The position numbers and the translations under genes were made by a program. A stretch of DNA of 64,000 bases from Macrotis lagotis (taxonomy: Eukaryota > Chordata > Mammalia > Peramelemorphia > Peramelidae), in NCBI RefSeq assembly GCF_037893015.1, contig NC_133658.1:253462518-253526517 (forward strand). The letters run 5' to 3'. This document shows, piece after piece, positions 1 through 11,300 of the stretch (position 1 is the stretch's first letter; each line of letters starts with the position of its first letter). Below the pieces are notes generated by a model. It did not search any database. It was not told the DNA's origin and was given only the letters and a program-made list of their open reading frames with translations.

Positions 1-159
1 GATTTGAATTCAGTTCTTCCAGATTTCAGGTCCAACACTCTAACTACTTGACCATTATTAAATCAACTAATGAATATGACCCTGAACATCCTAGTCTACA
101 GTAGCTTCTTTCTATCTTCTCAACTCTTGAAGTAATACTGTCCCCTAATATTTACTCAA

Positions 160-325
160 AAATTATAAACTGCTTTATAATCTACCTTTTTTTGCTGCAC
201 ACTGCCATGTATTTTCTATTACTTGTATATTTAATTTTTTATGCTTGTCTCTTGTCACCCCAACCAATCTGTAAGAACCTCAATTTATTCTTCATTCTTT
301 AAGATCCTCCACTATTTCTAGCACA
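160..325 (+). repeat. L2 3'-end remnant
   Basis: Matches the pattern of the L2 3' end (polypyrimidine, then 'gtaagaacctc ... ctagcacagaacta'), with the terminal repeats replaced by a TA/GA microsatellite. Confidence 0.45.
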
Positions 326-326
326 G

Positions 327-329
<3 letters not shown>

Positions 330-397
<68 letters not shown>
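330..397. repeat. Compound (AT)n-(AG)n microsatellite
   Basis: About 18 AT units (330-366) run directly into about 15 AG units (367-397). Confidence 0.95.
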
Positions 398-400
<3 letters not shown>

Positions 401-427
401 AGCATTCAATAACATTTTTTCTTCTTT

Positions 428-542
428 TTTGCAGGGCAGTAGGGTTCAGTGACTTGCCCAAGGTCACACAGCTAGGTAATTATTAAGTGTCTGAGGCTGG
501 ATTTGAACTCAGGTCCTCCTGACACTAAGGCTGGTCTGCCCC
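428..542 (-). mobile_element. WSINE1-like SINE, partial
   Basis: Antisense copy with GACTTGCCCAAGGTCACACAGCTAGG and TGTCTGAGGCTGGATTTGAACTCAGG landmarks; the part carrying the A box is mostly missing. Confidence 0.85.
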
Positions 543-734
543 TCAATATTTATTAAATGGAGGGATGATATGACACTATGCTTATTCTGTTTCTATTGTA
601 TATATTATTATGATATTATATTTATTTTCTTTCTGTTATGTGTATACTAAAGCAATTTCACCAGACATTCTACCCACTATGCCCTAGATAAAGTAGGCAT
701 TTACTAAACAGTATGAAGACTCTTTGAGGTCAGA

Positions 735-945
735 GAAAGGCAATAAAAGCATGTAATGGAACAATATTGGACTTGGAATCAGAAGACCTATATATTTGAG
801 TCCTGTGAGCTATGAGTCCAGGAAGTCACTTCCCCTTTCCAATTCCTCATCTGTAAAATAAGAGGGCTATACTAGATAATCTCTAAGATTCCTTCCTGCT
901 CTCACATTCTATGTTCTAAGGTCTCTTCCTACTCTATATTCTTTA
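735..945 (+). mobile_element. MAR1/MIR-type SINE
   Basis: Contains 'ttggacttggaatcagaagacct', 'cctcatctgtaaaataag' and the 'ctctaagattccttcctgctct' tail typical of marsupial MAR1. Confidence 0.75.
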
Positions 946-1516
946 GTCTAAAGTTCTTTCAGTTCTGACATCTATATTCTAAGATTATTTTCTGCTTTGA
1001 ATTTTTCTCAGTAATTTTCTAAGGTGACAAACTATTGGTCTCAAGTTTGAGTTCCAGATGCTGCAAATTGTATGGAACTTACACTTGCCTTTGTTTGCAC
1101 ATAAAGAAATTATTCAACTCTTCTATCCTGTTAATGTATCCTCCATGGGAAAGAATAATATTGTAAGCAAAAAAAAAAAAAGTTTGAGAACCACTGAATC
1201 CACTCTACCTTCCCAAGGACCTTTCTTGCTCTGTCACTCTAATGTGAACTATAAGGACAAAAAGATGCTGCCTCTTCTTTCTAGATTGTCTCTGTTACTA
1301 TCCTCAGGCCAGGGTTCTGGACCTAGTAAGTACTAAAGAAATCCTTCCAACCCATTTTCACCAATTGCTTTCTTGAAGAGAAAGGACCTAGACTTTTGAC
1401 TTCTCTCAGGCTCCAAGTATGTTATGAAAAGTAGCAGCTGTCTACAGTGGAATCTCTACTGTGAGCTTAGACCAACTGATCAGAGTCTGAATTATACAAA
1501 ATTCCATATCTAGAGA

Positions 1517-1675
1517 TATGATTTCTCTCTCATTACATTCAACTGAGATCAATGTATACCATGGAAACAATGTAAAGACTAACAGAATGCTTTCTGTGGG
1601 GTGTGGGAGGAGGGAAGCAAGAATGGGGGGAAAATTGTAAAACTCAAAAATAAATAAAATTTTTCTAAAAAAAAA
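1517..1675 (+). mobile_element. L1 3' UTR fragment
   Basis: Shares 'gatatgatttctctctcat', 'accatggaaacaatgtaaag' and 'aattgtaaaactcaaaaataaataaa' with the 3' ends of the L1 copies at 5459-6312 and 23240-23925, and ends in an A-rich tail. Confidence 0.85.
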
Positions 1676-1689
1676 AGATATTGCAGGGT

Positions 1690-1860
1690 TAAGACTTAAA
1701 AAGATTCATCTAACCCAATCCCATGATTTTACAGAAGAGGAAATTGAGGAGGCTTAGGAAATTAACTTGTCCAAAATCACTGGCCTATTTAGAAGCAGAG
1801 CTGAGATTGAAACAGGCCTTCTATTGCTATTCCAATATTCTTCATTATATTTTATATTTT
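1690..1860 (-). mobile_element. MIR/MAR1-type SINE remnant
   Basis: Antisense pattern 'ccaatcccatgattttacagaagaggaaattgagg ... aaatcactggcc' shows the CORE-SINE core in reverse. Confidence 0.6.
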
Positions 1861-1874
1861 TTATATAATATAAT

Positions 1875-2065
1875 GTTTTTTTAATTAAAGGTCTTTGGTC
1901 TTTGTTCAAATTCCACACCCCATGTTGCTGTTAGGGTGTACAGTGTTCTTCTGGTTCTGCTCATCTCGCTTAGCATCAGTTCATGCAAATCCTTCCAGGC
2001 TTCCCTAAATTCCCCTCCCTCCTAGTTTATAATAGAACAATAATGTTCCATAACATACATTTCAT
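1875..2065 (-). mobile_element. L1 3'-end fragment
   Basis: Antisense 'tgctgttagggtgtacagtgttcttctggttctgctcatctcgcttagcatcagttcatgcaaatcc' reads as the end of L1 ORF2 (SRTRRTLYTL-type residues), with part of the 3' UTR. Confidence 0.85.
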
Positions 2066-2449
2066 TATACTTTAAACTCCCTTTAGAATTTTAATTCTAA
2101 ATTCTCTAAGTTTCCACAGAAATCACAAACAACTTTACTGGACACTGCCCTCTCCTAGTCCTTGTCTTAACCTATCTGTCAGTTTCTTTTTAGTCTCTTT
2201 GCTTAATGTTTGTTAGCTTGCGGGTGTCTCATTGGTTTCTGTCCTGTTCTCCTATTCTTTTAGACTTGGTGATATTAACGCCAATGAATTCAATTTTCAT
2301 TTCTATACTATTAATTCCCTAATTTACCTATTCATCCCTAACCTTTATACTGAACTCAAATTTTGCATCTCCAAGTACCTATTGAGCATAATGAACTAGG
2401 GCTTCCCAGACATATTAAATTCAAGGTCCAAAACAAAACACATTATTTC

Positions 2450-2890
2450 CCCCCCAAAAGCCTCATCTCTTCTTAACAATCCTATTACTGCCAAGGGGAC
2501 CATCATCCTCCCAGTCACCCACACTTGCAACCTAGATATATATGCTCTCTTCTCTCTTCTGGCACTGCCACCATCTCAGGAGCAAAGCATCCTATGCCCA
2601 GCCTATTGAAATAGCCTTCTGGTTAGTCTCCCTGACACAAGTCACTTCTGATCCCAATCACTCCATCATTCACTTATCAAAGTAATTTTCCTAAAACTCA
2701 GATCTGCCTACATTACCTCAGTAAACTCCAGAAGTTCCATATCATCTCCAGGATCAAATATAGCATTCTTTGCTGTTCAAAGATATTCATAATTTGTCCC
2801 ATACCTTTCCAGTCTTTTATATGTTACACCACCCCCTACATAGCTGAGTCCTATGACACTGAACTTCTTACTGTTCCTCAGAAACAAAGA
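2450..2890 (+). mobile_element. L2-type LINE remnant
   Basis: Pattern 'ctggttagtctccctga ... cctaaaactcagatctgcc ... agtaaactccagaagttcc ... gatcaaatatagcatt' resembles the 3' part of the old mammalian L2 LINE. Highly diverged. Confidence 0.5.
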
Positions 2891-3059
2891 AACAAAAATT
2901 AATGTATTTAGCTCCAGTCAATTTCTTTTCTTTGTTTAAATTTTGATCAGCAGAGATCTCCTTTCTTACCCTTCTATCTCAATTGCCCAAAACTTGAGAA
3001 CTAAAGAAAGTTAAATCCTTTTATTAATAGGTGTCATCAATCAAAACATTAATCATATT

Positions 3060-3465
3060 AAATTTTTTTTGTTTCATTCTGTACTCTTACATTCTTCATC
3101 TACGATGAAGTGGTTCTGTATCATCATTAGGACTAATGTATCATCATTAGTCCTCTGGAATCATGATTTATCATTACACTGATAAGAGTTCCTAATTTGT
3201 TCAAAATTATTTGCTTTTACCATATTGCTATCATTTCATAAGCTGTTTTCCTGAGTCTGTTCAATTTGTTCAGTTTCAGATTATATAAATTTTCCTAGGT
3301 TTCTTTGAAACCATCATCTTTATCATTTCTTATTATTTAATAATATTCTGTTACACTTATATAGCATTATTTGTCATTCATTACTCATTTACAAGCACTC
3401 AGATTTTCATTCTTAATCATCTCAGAAAAGCTATAAATATATTTGAACATCCTAAGAATCTGATT
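3060..3465 (-). mobile_element. L1 3' end (older subfamily)
   Basis: Antisense 'catcattagtcctctggaatcatgatt ... ctaggtttctttgaaaccatca ... ttctgttacacttatatagca' is the L1 3' UTR and ORF2 end of an older subfamily. Confidence 0.65.
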
Positions 3466-5300
3466 TGCTGGAGACTAATATGCCCTTAATCTACCTTCTC
3501 TTTAATTCCCCATCCTCCATTTTCTCCCATTATTCTATTTCTTTATTAAATATATTTCTGTACCTATTTAATGTGCCAACTGTATTTATTCTTCTTTTAA
3601 CTAGTTCAAATGAAAGAAAAGTTAAAGTGTCAGCTCCTTCCTCATCCCCTTCCTCCTTGTTTGAATAGATGTCTTTTTCTATTTCCAATTATATGCCATA
3701 TTTTCCCCCAATTTTCCTTTCCTTCCCATCCTCTAGCAATATATCACTCTTCCTTTCTCTTTACACTCTTCTCTCAAGATCATCAATGATCATCATTCTC
3801 AGCCTTGTATAATTACCTCTATGATCCCTGATAATAGGGCTCAGAGTTGATGCATGTGTCATCCCCCTATATTACATTGTAAGCTATTTATTCTTATTTA
3901 GTTCATTGTCATTGTTTTCCTTTTTATGTCTTTTAACTCTTGTGTCAAAACTTGAAACTTTCTCCAAAGTTCTGTTCTTCTCATCAGGAAAACTTGGAAG
4001 TTCTCTATTTAATTAAATATTCATTTTTTTACCCTGGGGCACAGTTTTGCTGGCCAAGTTATTCTTTGCTGTAAGCCTATATCCTTTGCCTTCTAAAATA
4101 TCATATTTCAGGTTTTCTGTTTCTTTATAGTGGTGGCTGCTATCCTGTGTGCAATACTGACTGTTCCTCCTCAATATTTGAATTCTTTCTTTCTGACTTG
4201 TATTTTTTTTTAACCTAGAAGCTCTAGATTTTGGCTGTGATATTCTGAAGAGTTTTAATTTTGAGATTTCTTTCAGGAGATGACTAATAGTTTTTTTTTT
4301 TCTATTTCCATTTTGCCCTTTGGTTCTAAAATATCTGGCCAATTTCCTTTTTATATTTCTTGAAATGTGAAACCTAGGCTCTTTCTTTGATCATGGCATT
4401 CAATCTCTCTTCAATCTATTTTTAGCTTACTTTTTTTGTTATAAGATACTTTCCATTTTTTTTTTACTTTTTAAGTCTTGATTTTTAAAACATATTTCTT
4501 ATTGTCTCCTGGAGTCACTGGCTTCCATTTGGTCCATTCAAATTTTCAAGGAGTTTGTTGTTTGGGTGAGGTTTTGTACCTCTTCTGCCAAACTATTAAT
4601 TCATTTTCCATTTCCTTCTTCTATTGCTGTCATTTTTTCACTTTTTTCTTCAAGCACTCCTATTTGATTTGTAAAATAGTTTAAAAAAATCTTTTTTAAA
4701 GTTCTTACTTCATCTCTTCCTGAAAATCTGGTTGAACTTGACCCAAGCTGATAGATGACATAGTGATGTTTTGGAGTCATTTTCTTGTTCTGCATTTATG
4801 TCTTAAGCATCCTGCCACCATAACAACTCATTATAGCTCCTTTTTTTGTCTGCCTATTCTTCCAGACTATTTCTTGACTTTGGTTTTGATATTAGAATTT
4901 GATTCTGCAATACTTCTGGAGGATAGGTCTGAAATGAACTTGTTGATGCTTTTTTTGGATATCAAGTGTTATATTATTTCAAGAACTCAAAGCTAGGTTG
5001 GAGATCTACTACAAGTTTTAATGTTTCTACTTCCAGGACTAAGTGCGATTTCTGCCCTCTTAGTCTAAGCTCTGCAAGTTCTTGAGTTGGGACTTGATTA
5101 AAAAGCAAAATGAGAATACTGCTGGATCAATCCCCTATCAGTTAACTAGGACTACTGAGTCAGGGTGATAGACCTGCAGACTCCAATTCCTGCCTTGGTT
5201 ATTCTTCTCCAGGCTGGATTCAATCCTAGAACTACATCTGTAAGAGGTGTTAGAGCCTCAGGTTGGTATCTGTCAGAAGTTGAGGTCAGTTCTGAAAACT
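3466..5300 (-). mobile_element. L1 5' half: 5' UTR, ORF1 and inter-ORF region
   Basis: Reading on the minus strand, a 5' UTR-like segment (about 5300-4760) is followed by a decayed ORF1 (about 4700-3960) that shares 'agaaagaaagaattcaaatattg' and 'ccagcaaaactg' landmarks with the ORF1 of the element at 37296-40226. After that comes a purine-rich stretch like the marsupial L1 region between ORF1 and ORF2. ORF2 is absent. The older 3' end at 3060-3465 may belong to the same copy after internal deletion, or to another. Confidence 0.65.
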
Positions 5301-5321
5301 TTCAGAGTACATACAAAGTAA

Positions 5322-5365
<44 letters not shown>

Positions 5366-5376
5366 ATATATATATA
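5322..5376. repeat. (TA)n-rich microsatellite
   Basis: Nearly pure TA repeat with short interruptions. Confidence 0.9.
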
Positions 5377-5458
5377 ATCTAATCAAACATTAGATTAATA
5401 GCTAAAATCAGAGTGGGAGTCTTGATGGCTTCCATACCAATCTAAAGTTAGAGAGGCT

Positions 5459-6312
5459 CTGAGGTACCATCTAACACCCCTCAGACTGGCCAATATGACC
5501 AGAAAGGATAATGATCATTGTTGGAAGGGTTGTGGGAAATCTGGGACACTATTACACTGTTGGTGGAGCTGTGAACTCAACCAACCTTTCTGGAGAGCAA
5601 TTTGGAACTATACCCAAAGGGTAACAAAAATGAGCATACTGATCCAGCAATACCACTACTGGGTCTATACCCAGAAGAGATGATGAAAAAGGGTAAAAAC
5701 ATTATTTGCACAAAAAATATTTATAGCAGCCCTGTTTATGGTGGCAAAAAATTGGAAATCAAGTAAATGTCCTTCAATTGGGGAATGACTTAGCAAACTG
5801 TGGTATGTGTATGTCATGGGACACTATTATTCTATTAGAAACCAGGAGGGACGGGAATTCAGAGAAGCCTGGAGGGATTTGCATGGACTGATGCTGAGTG
5901 AGATGAACAGAACCAGAAGAACATTGTACACCCTAACAGCAACATGGGGATGATGTTCAACCTTGATGAACTTGCTCGTTCCATTAGTGCAACAATCAGG
6001 GACAATTTGGGGCTGTCTGCAATGGAGAATACCATCTGTATCCAGAGAAAGAGCCGTGGAGTTTGAACAAAGTTCAAGGACTATTCCCTTTAATTTAGGA
6101 AAAAAAACAGATATCTTATTGTCTGATCTTGTTATCTCATATACTTTTTGTTTCTTCCTTAAGGATATGATTTCTCTCTCATCACACTCAATTTGGATCA
6201 AGGTACAACATGGAAACAAAGTAAAGATTGACAGATTGCTTTCGGGGGGGGAGAGTAAGATTGGGGAAAAATTGTAAAACTCAAATAAAATCTTTAATAA
6301 AAAAATAAAAAA
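5459..6312 (+). mobile_element. 5'-truncated L1 insertion with 16-bp target-site duplication
   Basis: 854-bp L1 3' end: the C-terminal ORF2 region (GTLLHCWWSCEL and similar residues at 5540-5575, interrupted by stops), the 3' UTR and an A-rich tail. It is flanked by perfect duplications TAAAGTTAGAGAGGCT at 5443-5458 and 6313-6328. Not coding-competent. Confidence 0.95.
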
Positions 6313-6336
6313 TAAAGTTAGAGAGGCTGATTACTC

Positions 6337-6720
6337 TAGGGCTTTTTTGCCCTCTAGGAATACTATGATCCAGCCAAACTGGCCTTCTTACTTATCCTAA
6401 TAGATGTTTCCATGTTTGGAATGCACTCTCTTCTCACCTCTGGCTTTTACATTCCCTTGTTTCTTTCAAAACTCAGATCAGATACCAACTTTCCTGATCC
6501 ATACAGCTGTTTTTGCCATTTCCACTCTCTAATCCTCCCAAAAAAGTATCTTGTGGAGATTTGATGGATTTATTTTGTATATTCCTACATGTATATATAT
6601 GATGTCTCCCCTGAAAGAATGTAAGCTCCTTGAGGAAAAGAACTTTGTATCCCTAGCAACTAGTACAGTGTTTGGTTACAGTAGTCATTTAGTAAATATC
6701 TGTTGATTTATTAGGATTTG
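6337..6720 (+). mobile_element. L2 3' end
   Basis: Shows 'ttggaatgcactctcttctcacctctg', 'tgtaagctccttgaggaaaagaactttgtatcc' and 'tagtaaatatctgttga', the classic L2 3'-end order. Confidence 0.75.
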
Positions 6721-6943
6721 AGAATGAATTCACCCTTCCCGGGCATTTTCCAGAGCTCAGAATACCTCTCCAGTCTTCAAAGGGCTCAAAACAACCAGAA
6801 AATTCTAAGTGACCTCAATTTTTCAGTCCAAATTCATTTAATCTTTCTAAAGAAATATCCCCATCTAAGACCCAACATGGACAATTAAACATTCTGACAA
6901 ATATTCCTTTCTGTTTTCCATGGACCCACATCTTAGAATTCAA

Positions 6944-7120
6944 GTCTTAAGATCACAGAATCATTGATTGAGGACTAGCATGGACCTTAGGAATCTTAGT
7001 TCTATACCACCACTATCACCCATTTCACATATTGGAAAATGAGACTCAGAGAAAAGAAATAATACATAGTGAATAAGTAGCACAATCTTGCAACTCAACC
7101 AATGGCAGGATGAAACTTAG
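6944..7120 (-). mobile_element. MIR/MAR1-type SINE remnant
   Basis: Antisense 'cacatattggaaaatgagactcagagaaaag' core with flanking MAR1-like sequence. Confidence 0.55.
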
Positions 7121-7469
7121 TTCCTACACCATGCTGTCTATATTGAGGAGAGTGCCTAGGAGAGGAAAAGACTCAAATAAGTCTTTAACTGGAGGCATAA
7201 TGAATAGGATAGATTTTATTCTGTCTTTCTGTCTCCATCTGTTTCTCTCTCTCCTCTCTCTTAGAGACTCTCTTGTTCATTTTTTCAAAGGACAAAGTTA
7301 TTAGTCTAATACCATACACATATAGCATTTACTTGGAGATAAAAATCCATGAAGTCTGATTCCAAATCAGATGATCTTTTCCAGTGTATATTGGAATTAT
7401 ATAATGTGTACATTATCTGTATGATGGATTAGGTATGATTTCTACCTTCTTTGCATAGATCAAAGTACC

Positions 7470-7670
7470 ACAGATCATTGATTTAGAGCAAGAAGGAACC
7501 TAATGACCTATCTTTCCAAACACTTAATTTACAGATGAGTAAAATGAAACCCAGAGAGAAATGAAATGTATTAGATTACAGAGATAGTCATAGTAGAACT
7601 AGGATTCAAGTTCAAGCCCTCTTTTTTCAAATCCCATATTCCACTGTGCCATGCTAGACTCTTTAAAACA
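7470..7670 (-). mobile_element. MIR/MAR1-type SINE remnant
   Basis: Antisense 'aatttacagatgagtaaaatgaaacccagagag ... ttccactgtgccatgcta'. Confidence 0.65.
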
Positions 7671-7674
7671 TGGT

Positions 7675-8455
7675 AAGTAAATGTCGCCCAGAATTTTATT
7701 GCTTCAAGACTAGCTTCAAAGTGAGCCTCAAACTTAAGCTTGCTAATAACAGTTATTGGGCCTTTCCATCTGAGTAAGACCTATCAGTGCTTATGTTCCT
7801 TTGTCATAATCTTCAAAACTTCTGATCCAAGGATGATGCCCTAGATTTGGGCTTTACTTGAAGAAGGTAATATTATTATGTTATTATTAAATTATTAAGA
7901 TCATGGGAGAGATTAAATTGCCTAATAAAAGGACAGCCCAAGAAGGTGGAATAGGAGTCATATTCACTGGTTCAGAATTATACTGGGACAAAGATGAGAG
8001 GCTAGTGATATTCTGCCTTCCCTCCACTACTTTTCCATTACTCCCTTGGACTCTGGTCTGTTAAAATTCAGGTCAGGTAAGGCAGCCAGTGCAGAAGGAT
8101 ACATGAGATCTGGCACTTAACCTTTCCAGGAGTTGCTAAAGTATTTAGCTAGAATAAACTTAAGTTCTTTTCTAAGGCCTACCACAAATATGTTCAGGGA
8201 TTTTTTTAAAAACTCCCTGCTAAATTGGGCATATTTAACAAATAAATGGGCAAAAATAAAATAACCTCAGATGAAATGGCATTAAATCATAATTCAAAGG
8301 AACATTAGAAGTCATCCAGCCTAATTCCAATCTAAGCAGAAATCCCCAGTATGTGATCATAAATGTAAGAGCAACATAAAATGAGCAACCTGAATTAAAT
8401 AAATGAAGAAACTGGTCTTAATTCTGTTAAAATATAAAAATTCAGTAGAATAATT
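7675..8455. other. Unassigned AT-rich sequence
   Basis: No gene, RNA or repeat family recognised. A weak MAR1-like fragment may be present around 8280-8350. Confidence 0.4.
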
Positions 8456-8470
8456 AAAAATAATATCTCT

Positions 8471-8609
8471 GGGGCAGCTAGGTGGCGCAGAGGATAGAGC
8501 ACTGATCCTGGAGTCAGGAGGACCTGAGTTCAAATTTGATTTCAGAACTTAATGATTATCTGTGTGACCTTGGGCAAGTCACTTAACCCTATTGCCTTAA
8601 ATAAATAAA
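8471..8609 (+). mobile_element. WSINE1-like SINE with TSD
   Basis: Full-length copy, flanked by AAAAATAATATCT at 8456-8468 and 8610-8622. Confidence 0.95.
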
Positions 8610-8689
8610 AAAAATAATATCTTATAGAAGTAAATGGAGGTATATTCCGAGGGTGGACACGGGATAGCTATTAGACTTAAAAGAAGAAC

Positions 8690-9260
8690 TGAAAAAGATA
8701 CCCTCAGATCTGTTCCCTTCCTCTTCAGCTGACATGTAGAAGACTATTGCTACAAAATGAGACATTTACAGACAGGATGTCCCTTTACCATTCTGATTAG
8801 CTTCCTCTAGACATTCTCCAGCATGTGAATGTGCTCCCTAAATCATTGCAGAATGAAACTAAGTAGGGGTGGCTAGGTGGTGCAGTGGATAGAGCACCAG
8901 CCCTGGAGTCAGAAGTACCTCAGTTCAAATCTGGCCTCAGACACTTAACCTTGGGCAGACCACTTAACCCTGTTTGCCATTGTAAAAACCTAAAAGAAAA
9001 AAAGAATGGAACTAAGTATTGCAGATATGATCAGAAAAAGTGAAATATAACAGAATTTTCATCTCCTTGTTCTAAGCTGTTATACTTTTCTTAATGCAAT
9101 CCAAGCCTGAATTCACCATTTTAGTGGCTATATCACACTATTGGTTCACATTGAATCTGTAGTCTACCAAAACTCTCAGATCTATTTCTCACAAACTACT
9201 ATTTAACCACATTTCTCTCATCTAGTACCTGTGAAGGCAATTTTTGAACCTAAAATCAGT
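8690..9260 (-). mobile_element. CR1/L3-type LINE remnant, split by a SINE
   Basis: Antisense 'gattagcttcctctagacattctccagcatgtgaatgtgctccctaaatc' and 'aatgcaatccaagcc ... tagtctaccaaaactctcagatct ... catctagtacctgtgaagg' follow the order of the CR1/L3 reverse-transcriptase 3' region. Interrupted by the SINE at 8866-9003. Confidence 0.7.
8866..9003 (+). mobile_element. WSINE1-like SINE with TSD
   Basis: Inserted in the CR1/L3 remnant; duplications GAATGAAACTAAGTA (8851-8865) and GAATGGAACTAAGTA (9004-9018) differ at one base. A short internal deletion removes part of the core. Confidence 0.95.
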
Positions 9261-9424
9261 CCAATCATGCCAAGATAACTAATCTATAATATTAAACATT
9301 CTCAGAAACTTCAGAAAATTAACCCCTCAGCTATCTGTATTGTCAGACTAGAGGTTGAGGGTGGAAAAGATATAAGATTTTAGCCATCTTAAAATATGAT
9401 AAAATATTTAAAAAATGGAAGAGA

Positions 9425-9570
9425 TGTTCTAACCCTACATGTACCTGCATAAGAAGAAGTCCCTGCTGAAAATTTCCCCACAATCTCTTTCCCATATATA
9501 GAATGCTCCTCCACTTTTACTTTGTAGTAGGTCCTTAGCCTCCTACAAAGTTCAATTAATATTCTTCTAT
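9425..9570 (+). mobile_element. L2 remnant, left part
   Basis: 'gaatgctcctccacttttact ... cctcctacaaagttcaattaat' resembles the L2 3' region; it appears to resume at about 10315 after an insertion. Confidence 0.45.
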
Positions 9571-9574
9571 GATG

Positions 9575-10310
9575 GGCGGGGTGGGGGGGATGTAGCTGAC
9601 TAAAGGTTTGAGTGGAACATAAAAGAATTCATGTAAAAGATCAACTCTGACCCAGAAGAAATTGCAAACAAAAAAAAAGTTTATTTAAGTATTGCTGTGA
9701 TTAGCAGAAGTTAAGGAAAAGAAAATCTAAAAGCAGGAAACCACTGATCCCTAAGCAATCCAAACAACCTAAACAACTTAAGCAGCTATGAGAAGATGAG
9801 CACTAAGGAAAAATATAGAAGCAAGAGAGGTTATGTGGGGAATCATGCTCCCCCAGAGCCAGCAGCCTCCCAAAGGAAGAGGAGCAATGGGGATAAGTAA
9901 AGAAGGATATAGGGGAATTAGAGATTATTTGGGGGAATCATGATTCCCCCAGAGCAAGATACCTTTCAAAGAAAATACTTCAATGGAGGACTGAGTGAGA
10001 GAACTTTTAAAGAGGCAGGAAGATAAGGGCAGTAATGCAAAGAGTAGAGATGAGGTAATTAGAGATATATAGATGAGTTATAATAGGTTAAAGACTTAAT
10101 CCTTTCAGGCTAAGGAAGGGATCCATTGTTTTATTGAAAGGGGCTTGTTTTGTACGAAAGAGCTAGGGATTTACCGGGAGTCCTTGGAAGGAGGGGCAAG
10201 ACATTTTACTAAAATTTCTTCTCAAAGCTTGGACAATGGGATGGGGAGGGGGGAGGGGATCAGTGCTAATATAAGGTACATGGTCAGTGCTGAAGGAATA
10301 AATTATAAAA
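9575..10310. mobile_element. Unclassified insertion (LTR-like?) containing palindromes
   Basis: About 735 bases of purine-rich sequence appear to split one L2 copy. Inside are two diverged copies of a roughly 93-base unit (about 9830-9922 and 9923-10000), each centred on GGGGAATCATG..TCCCC. The second is a perfect 20-bp palindrome at 9931-9950. An AATAAA lies near the right end (10298). No coding region. Solo LTR is a guess; no target duplication was found. Confidence 0.4.
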
Positions 10311-10314
10311 CATA

Positions 10315-10556
10315 TTTTTCCATCCAATATTTCCTCTACTTCAATGAGAAGTCTGTTTTTATACCCCTGTTGCTGATGCCCTCTCCTATTTCATACTTCA
10401 CATTATCTTAACTGTTTACTATTCCAATAGAATATGATTCCATTGAGGACAGGCACCATTTGTTTTTTCATGTCTAACTTTGTATTTCTATAGTCCAGCC
10501 TAAGACCTTTCACATAATAGGCACTTAATAAATGTTTGTTGAATTGTATTGGAAAG
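10315..10556 (+). mobile_element. L2 3' end, right part
   Basis: 'tccattgaggacaggcaccatttg ... cataataggcacttaataaatgtttgttgaattg' is a typical L2 3' end. Confidence 0.8.
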
Positions 10557-10569
10557 TTACTGTCTTCCA

Positions 10570-11300
10570 AGATAACCCATTCTTCTTTTTTGGCTACTTT
10601 TAATTGTTAGGAAAATTTTCCCCTACTGTAGTAAGAACTGACATCCTTGAAATTTTTGTATGTTGCTCTTAGTTCTTCCCCTCCTCCTGCCCTGGCAGGG
10701 TGAAGCAGAACCTGACTATGCTCTCCCTAAATTTTCTTCCTCTAAAACTGAAAAAGGGACCTCACAGATCATATAGTACAACCCTCTCATTTTACAAATG
10801 AGAGAATTCAGGGCCCAAGGGAATTAAATGACTTACCCAAAATCATATAGCAAGTGCCAAAGACAAAATCTGAAACTAGATCCTCTGAATCTAAAGCAAT
10901 CCCCTTTTTACTGCCCCACCCTGCTGGATCTAAGTTTTTTTTGAGCTCCCTTAATACAGAGGTCTATCTCTTTTGGACACATGCCAGTTTGTCAGTGTCT
11001 TTTATAAAATGAATTAATCACAATACTTAATATCTGACCTGACCAAGAGATAGTTTACTGAGACCATCACCACCCTCATTATGGGCATAATTCTTCTACC
11101 AAGACAGTCTAAGATCATATTAGTACTCATAGCTACTGTGTTATACTATTAACATATTGAGCTATAGATCAGTTAGATCACCAGGTTCTCTTGGTGTTGT
11201 CTAGCCACAAAAAAACATGTACTTATGCAGTCAATTATTTGAATCTAAGTGTAGAATTTTCCATTTATCCCTAATAAATTCCGCAGTAAAGATCTCTTGT
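10570..11300 (-). mobile_element. CR1/L3-type LINE remnant, split by a MIR-type SINE
   Basis: Antisense 'aattgttaggaaaattttcccc', 'gttgctcttagttcttcccc' and later 'cagtcaattatttgaatctaagtgtagaattttccatttatccct' follow the CR1/L3 order. A MIR/MAR1-type copy sits at about 10740-10925. Confidence 0.65.
10740..10925 (-). mobile_element. MIR/MAR1-type SINE
   Basis: Antisense 'gggacctcacagatcatatagtacaaccctctcattttacaaatgagagaattcaggg', nested in the CR1/L3 remnant. Confidence 0.75.

Noticed and set aside
8471..8609. tRNA gene-like A and B box patterns
   Set aside because: They belong to the tRNA-derived heads of SINEs repeated across the window; no intact tRNA cloverleaf was found.
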